Source: Streptococcus mitis
GTDB taxonomy: Bacteria; Bacillota; Bacilli; Lactobacillales; Streptococcaceae
NCBI RefSeq assembly: GCF_002860865.1
Contig: NZ_PKIE01000002.1
Span: 124,001-188,000 of the forward strand
Direction: 5' to 3'
Length of the DNA: 64,000 nt
Shown in pieces: positions 56,556-64,000 of the stretch (position 1 is the stretch's first letter; each line of letters opens with the position of its first letter). Below the pieces are notes generated by a model, which was not told where the DNA came from, did no database searches, and saw only the letters and a program-made list of their open reading frames with translations. A program made the position numbers and the translations under genes.

Positions 56556-56969
56556 TTAAAACCAAAGAGCAATTTCTCGCTTAGCTGACTCTTCTGAATC
56601 TGAACCATGTACAACATTTTGGATAACCTCATTTTCTCCAGCAGCTTTTGCAAAATCACCTCGAATAGTGCCTGGTAAAGCTTCTTCTGGACGAGTCGCT
56701 CCCATCATAGTCCGCCAAGTTTCAATTACTTTGGGACCTGAAATAACACCCACAATAACTGGGCCTGAAGTCATAAATTCACGAATCGGTGGATAAAAAC
56801 TTTGGCCAACCAAGTCCTGATAGTGCTGGTCAATCAACTCTTCTGAAACCTGTAAACGCAACTCCAATTTTTCGATTGTAAATCCACGCTGTTCGATGCG
56901 TTTCAACACCTCACCCACTAATCCTCTTTTTACACCGTCTGGTTTAATGATAAAAAATGTTTGTTCCAT
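56556..56969 (-). CDS. ndk: Nucleoside-diphosphate kinase
   Basis: Ndk (137 aa) transfers phosphate from ATP to other nucleoside diphosphates. [30 protein letters not shown] is the family start and [23 protein letters not shown] contains the phosphohistidine (NVVHGSD). GGAGACGGG precedes the ATG. Located downstream of rpoC on the same strand but behind the rpoC terminator. A -10 (TAAAAT, 57000-57005) suggests its own promoter. Confidence 0.95.
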   Translation of the reverse strand: MEQTFFIIKPDGVKRGLVGEVLKRIEQRGFTIEKLELRLQVSEELIDQHYQDLVGQSFYPPIREFMTSGPVIVGVISGPKVIETWRTMMGATRPEEALPGTIRGDFAKAAGENEVIQNVVHGSDSEESAKREIALWF

Positions 56970-56999
56970 ACCCGTCTCCTTTGTCAGCTTCTTTCTTTT

Positions 57000-57005
57000 A
57001 TTTTA
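57000..57005 (-). promoter_or_regulatory. Possible ndk -10 box
   Basis: Minus strand TAAAAT about 30 bases before the ndk ATG. The -35 is weak. Confidence 0.4.
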
Positions 57006-57035
57006 CCACATTTCATGGAAAAATGGAGAAAGTTT

Positions 57036-57068
57036 TCAGAAAAGAGAAAGAGAACCCGAAGGCTCTCT
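57036..57068 (-). terminator. Terminator of rpoBC
   Basis: Minus strand GAGAGCC-TTCG-GGTTCTC (57050-57067) followed by TTTCTCTTTTC, beginning ten bases after the rpoC stop. Confidence 0.85.
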
Positions 57069-57077
57069 CATCTGCTT

Positions 57078-60000
57078 TTATTCTACTGTTTCTTCCACAG
57101 TTTCAACGGCAGTATCCACAACTACTTCTGTTGTTTCTTCATTTCCTTCTTCCTCTACTGGAGGATTAAGGTATTCTTCTTCGTTGATAGCATGTGGTTC
57201 AAGGTTGCGGTAACGAGCCATACCAGTACCTGCTGGGATGATCTTACCGATGATAACATTTTCTTTAAGTCCAAGGAGATGGTCTTTCTTACCACGGATA
57301 GCCGCATCTGTAAGGACACGAGTTGTTTCCTGGAAGGAAGCCGCTGACAAGAAACTGTTTGTTTCAAGTGAGGCTTTGGTAATTCCCATAAGGACTGGGC
57401 GACCTGTCGCTGGAACTCCACCTGCGATAAGAACATCTTTGTTGGCATCTGTAAAGTCATTGATATCCATAAGGGTACCCATGAGAAGGTCTGTATCTCC
57501 TGGATCCATGACACGGACTTTACGGATCATTTGACGAACCATTACCTCGATGTGTTTGTCACCGATTTCTACCCCTTGGCTACGGTAAACTTTTTGTACT
57601 TCACCTAGAAGGTAAGTTTCAACCGACAAGACATCACGAACTGCAAGGAGACGTTTTGGTTGGATAGAACCTTCTGTAAGAGCAGCACCACGCGCTACTT
57701 GGTCCCCAACTTCGACACGCATACGGGCGGTAAATGGAACAACATATTCACCTTCACCAGTTTCACCCTTAACAAAGACTTTCTTAGTACGAGTTGATGC
57801 ATCTTCTTCGATAGCCGTAACTTGTCCTTTCACCTCTGTGATAACCGCTTCCCCTTTAGGATTGCGTGCTTCAAAGATTTCTTGGACACGAGGAAGACCC
57901 TGAGTGATATCGGTATTTGAGGCAACCCCACCCGTGTGGAAGGTACGCATTGTAAGCTGTGTACCAGGTTCCCCGATAGATTGGGCAGCGATTGTACCAA
58001 CTGCTTCACCAACTTCAACCGCATCACCAGTCGCCAAGTTGATACCATAACAGTGACGGCAGACACCATGACGAGTGTTACATGTAAATACAGAACGGAT
58101 AGTCACTTCTTCCACACCAGCATTAACAATTTCACGCGCCTTGTCTTCTGTAATCAATTCATTTGGACCAATGATAACTGCACCAGTTTCTGGATGTTTA
58201 ACAGTTTTCTTAGTGTAACGACCATTGAGACGCTCTTCGAGTGACTCGATCATCTCTTTTCCTTCTGCGATAGAGCGGATCAAGAGACCACGGTCAGTTC
58301 CACAGTCGTCCTCACGGATGATAACGTCTTGGGCAACGTCAACCAAACGACGAGTCAAGTAACCTGAGTCGGCTGTCTTAAGGGCCGTATCGGTCATACC
58401 TTTACGCGCACCGTGAGTTGAGAAGAACATTTCCAATACCGACAAACCTTCGCGGAAGTTTGAAAGGATTGGCAATTCCATGATACGTCCGTTCGGAGCC
58501 GCCATCAGACCACGCATACCGGCAAGCTGTGAGAAGTTTGAGATATTACCACGAGCTCCAGAGTCCATCATCATAACGATTGGGTTCTTAGGATCTTGGT
58601 TGGCAATCAAACGTTTCTCTAGTTTTTCACGGGCAGCACGCCATTCAGCTGTAACAGCATTGTAACGCTCGTCGTCTGTGATCATACCACGACGGAATTG
58701 TTTTGTGATTTGTTCTACACGTTTGTGTGATTCTTCAATGATTTCAGCCTTGTCATCAACGACTGGGATATCGGCAATACCCACTGTCAATCCTGCAAGA
58801 GTTGAGTGGTGGTAACCGAGGTTCTTCATACGGTCAAGTAGGGCAGAAGTTTCTGTCGTACGGAAACGTTTGAAGATTTCAGCGATGATATTTCCAAGGT
58901 TTTTCTTCTTGAATGGAGGATTAAGCTCAAGATTGCTGATAGCTTCCTTGATATCTCCACCAAGTGGCAAGAAATATTTAGCTGGAACGCCTTCTGTCAA
59001 GTTGGCATTGTTTGGTTCTTGCAAGTATGGTAGACCCTCTGGCATGATGTCGTTGAAGAGGATTTTACCAACTGTTGTAAGCAAGACTTTATGTTTTTGC
59101 TCTTCTGTCCATGGTTTGTTGAGGCTGTCTGTTGCAATACCAACACGTGAGTGGAGGTGAACATAACCATTACGGTAGGCCATAACCGCTTCGTCACGGT
59201 CCTTGAAGACCATTCCTTCACCTTCACGACCAGCTTCTTCCATGGTCAAGTAGTAGTTACCCAAAACCATGTCCTGAGATGGAGTAACAACTGGTTTACC
59301 ATCTTTCGGGTTCAAGATATGCTCAGCAGCTAGCATCAAGATACGAGCTTCTGCTTGAGCTTCTTCTGAAAGCGGTACGTGGATGGCCATTTGGTCCCCG
59401 TCAAAGTCGGCATTGTAGGCTTCACAGACAAGTGGGTGCAAGCGAAGGGCCTTACCATCAATCAAGACTGGCTCGAAGGCTTGGATACCCAAACGGTGAA
59501 GGGTCGGTGCACGGTTCAAAAGCACTGGGTGTTCTTTGATCACTTCTTCAAGAATATCCCAGATACGCTCATCTCCGCGTTCCACCAAGCGTTTAGCAGC
59601 TTTGACGTTTTGCACGATATCACGGGCAACGATTTCACGCATCACGAATGGTTTAAAGAGCTCGATTGCCATTTCACGTGGCACACCACATTGGTACATC
59701 TTAAGAGTTGGACCAACGGCGATAACGGAACGGCCTGAGAAGTCAACACGTTTACCGAGCAAGTTTTGACGGAAGCGTCCTTGTTTACCTTTAAGCATGT
59801 GGCTCAATGATTTCAATGGACGGCTACCTGGTCCTGTAATTGGACGACCACGACGACCATTGTCAATCAAAGCGTCAACCGCTTCTTGAAGCATACGCTT
59901 CTCATTTTGAACGATGATACCTGGTGCATTCAACTCAAGCAAACGAGCCAAACGGTTGTTACGGTTGATAACACGGCGGTAAAGGTCATTCAAGTCAGAT

Positions 60001-60755
60001 GAAGCAAAACGACCACCATCCAACTGCAACATTGGACGAAGATCTGGTGGAATAACCGGAAGGATGTTGAGAATCATCCATTCAGGTTTATTTCCAGACT
60101 TGTAAAAGGCATCCAAAACATCCAAACGACGGATAGCTTTGACACGTTTTTGTCCAGTCGCTGTTTTCAACTCTTCTTTGAGTTCAGCAATTTCTTTTTC
60201 AAGATCTACTTGTTTCAAAAGGTCTTGGATGGCTTCGGCACCCATTTTGGCAACGAATGATCCATAACCATACTCACGCAAGCGCTCACGATATTCGCGC
60301 TCTGTCATGATAGACTTGTGCTCAAGTGGTGTATCCTTAGGATCAATCACCACATAAGCCGCAAAGTAGATAACTTCCTCGAGAGCACGAGGGCTCATAT
60401 CAAGGGTCAAGCCCATACGGCTTGGAATCCCCTTGAAGTACCAGATATGAGATACAGGAGCTTTCAACTCGATGTGCCCCATGCGCTCACGACGAACTTT
60501 CGTACGCGTTACTTCAACCCCACAACGGTCACAAACAATCCCTCTGTAACGAATGCGTTTGTACTTACCACAAGCACATTCCCAGTCTTTTGTAGGACCA
60601 AAGATAACTTCATCAAAGAGTCCTTCACGTTCTGGTTTCAAGGTACGGTAATTGATTGTTTCAGGTTTTTTGACTTCTCCATAAGACCATGAACGGACTT
60701 TACTTGGAGAAGCTAGGGTGATTTGCATACTTTTAAAACGATTTACATCAACCAC
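57078..60755 (-). CDS. rpoC: RNA polymerase beta' subunit
   Basis: RpoC (1225 aa) has the zinc-binding N-terminal motif [20 protein letters not shown] (about 60-79) and the active-site motif [14 protein letters not shown] (about 445-458, three catalytic Asp for Mg). The trigger loop region includes [21 protein letters not shown]. The C-terminal tail is rich in Glu, Val and Thr, as in streptococci. It follows rpoB by 32 bases and ends before a strong terminator. Confidence 0.98.
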   Translation of the reverse strand: MVDVNRFKSMQITLASPSKVRSWSYGEVKKPETINYRTLKPEREGLFDEVIFGPTKDWECACGKYKRIRYRGIVCDRCGVEVTRTKVRRERMGHIELKAPVSHIWYFKGIPSRMGLTLDMSPRALEEVIYFAAYVVIDPKDTPLEHKSIMTEREYRERLREYGYGSFVAKMGAEAIQDLLKQVDLEKEIAELKEELKTATGQKRVKAIRRLDVLDAFYKSGNKPEWMILNILPVIPPDLRPMLQLDGGRFASSDLNDLYRRVINRNNRLARLLELNAPGIIVQNEKRMLQEAVDALIDNGRRGRPITGPGSRPLKSLSHMLKGKQGRFRQNLLGKRVDFSGRSVIAVGPTLKMYQCGVPREMAIELFKPFVMREIVARDIVQNVKAAKRLVERGDERIWDILEEVIKEHPVLLNRAPTLHRLGIQAFEPVLIDGKALRLHPLVCEAYNADFDGDQMAIHVPLSEEAQAEARILMLAAEHILNPKDGKPVVTPSQDMVLGNYYLTMEEAGREGEGMVFKDRDEAVMAYRNGYVHLHSRVGIATDSLNKPWTEEQKHKVLLTTVGKILFNDIMPEGLPYLQEPNNANLTEGVPAKYFLPLGGDIKEAISNLELNPPFKKKNLGNIIAEIFKRFRTTETSALLDRMKNLGYHHSTLAGLTVGIADIPVVDDKAEIIEESHKRVEQITKQFRRGMITDDERYNAVTAEWRAAREKLEKRLIANQDPKNPIVMMMDSGARGNISNFSQLAGMRGLMAAPNGRIMELPILSNFREGLSVLEMFFSTHGARKGMTDTALKTADSGYLTRRLVDVAQDVIIREDDCGTDRGLLIRSIAEGKEMIESLEERLNGRYTKKTVKHPETGAVIIGPNELITEDKAREIVNAGVEEVTIRSVFTCNTRHGVCRHCYGINLATGDAVEVGEAVGTIAAQSIGEPGTQLTMRTFHTGGVASNTDITQGLPRVQEIFEARNPKGEAVITEVKGQVTAIEEDASTRTKKVFVKGETGEGEYVVPFTARMRVEVGDQVARGAALTEGSIQPKRLLAVRDVLSVETYLLGEVQKVYRSQGVEIGDKHIEVMVRQMIRKVRVMDPGDTDLLMGTLMDINDFTDANKDVLIAGGVPATGRPVLMGITKASLETNSFLSAASFQETTRVLTDAAIRGKKDHLLGLKENVIIGKIIPAGTGMARYRNLEPHAINEEEYLNPPVEEEGNEETTEVVVDTAVETVEETVE

Positions 60756-60787
60756 TATTTCTTCCCTTTCTATTCTAAGTGAACTGC

Positions 60788-64000
<3,213 letters not shown>

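Overview
The window comes from a low-GC Gram-positive bacterium and reads as a mitis-group Streptococcus close to S. mitis, S. oralis or S. pneumoniae. The evidence is the YSIRK-type surface protein, three BOX repeats, a ComX cin-box in front of cinA-recA-dinF, the TprA/PhrA peptide pair, and near-pneumococcal protein sequences for PheS, Pfl, IlvC, RecA, RpoB and RpoC. It is probably not S. pneumoniae itself: yebC sits directly beside dinF, so the lytA and ply genes that I recall between these genes in pneumococcus are absent. No tRNA, rRNA, CRISPR array or intact insertion sequence was seen.

Layout. 1-4787 (minus): a large repeat-rich cell-wall surface protein running off the left edge. 5208-9474: pheS, a GNAT acetyltransferase and pheT behind a tRNA-Phe T-box. 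9516-11990: FMN riboswitch, ribU, a PAP2 phosphatase, a ParB-fold protein and a GNAT protein. 12046-12708: trmL with a structured, terminator-bearing leader. 12742-16823: a SAM hydrolase-family enzyme with an ECF transporter (S component, double ATPase, T component). 17012-19804 (plus): trkA-trkH potassium uptake. 20079-26530: pfl, dinB, uppP and a DUF2207 membrane protein. 26669-28974 (plus): a polar amino-acid ABC importer. 29179-30230: one small protein and a gene-poor stretch with a MITE-like repeat. 30231-34853: ilvB-ilvN-ilvC and ilvA. 35054-37435: fakA, an Asp23 protein and rpmB. 37541-39283: a LytTR regulator, a LiaF-like membrane protein and a PAP2 protein. 39379-43343: a MarR regulator with a heterodimeric ABC exporter. 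43520-48308: yebC, dinF, recA, cinA. 48370-51050: tsaE, GNAT, an LCP protein and an unknown membrane protein. 51247-56514: the tprA/phrA quorum-sensing pair followed by a decayed lactococcin-972-type bacteriocin locus and a terminal-inverted-repeat element. 56556-64000: ndk, rpoC and the 3' part of rpoB.

How it fits together. Most of the window is conserved housekeeping content with readable regulation: T-box (pheS), FMN riboswitch (ribU), a CodY-like box (ilvB), a cre site (pfl), a cin-box (cinA), repeated MarR-type operators, and a LytTR direct repeat. The accessory parts are the surface protein and the phrA-bacteriocin segment. PhrA here ends in FDVGKAD instead of the LDVGKAD that I recall for pneumococcal PhrA. 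Next to it are a bacteriocin gene with no start codon and a truncated end, and a bacteriocin-associated membrane protein split by one in-frame TGA, while the partner ATPase is intact.

Coordinates come from the sequence. Start codons were moved to the best ribosome binding site where an upstream extension was implausible. Family names rest on recognised motifs and memory, not on a database search.
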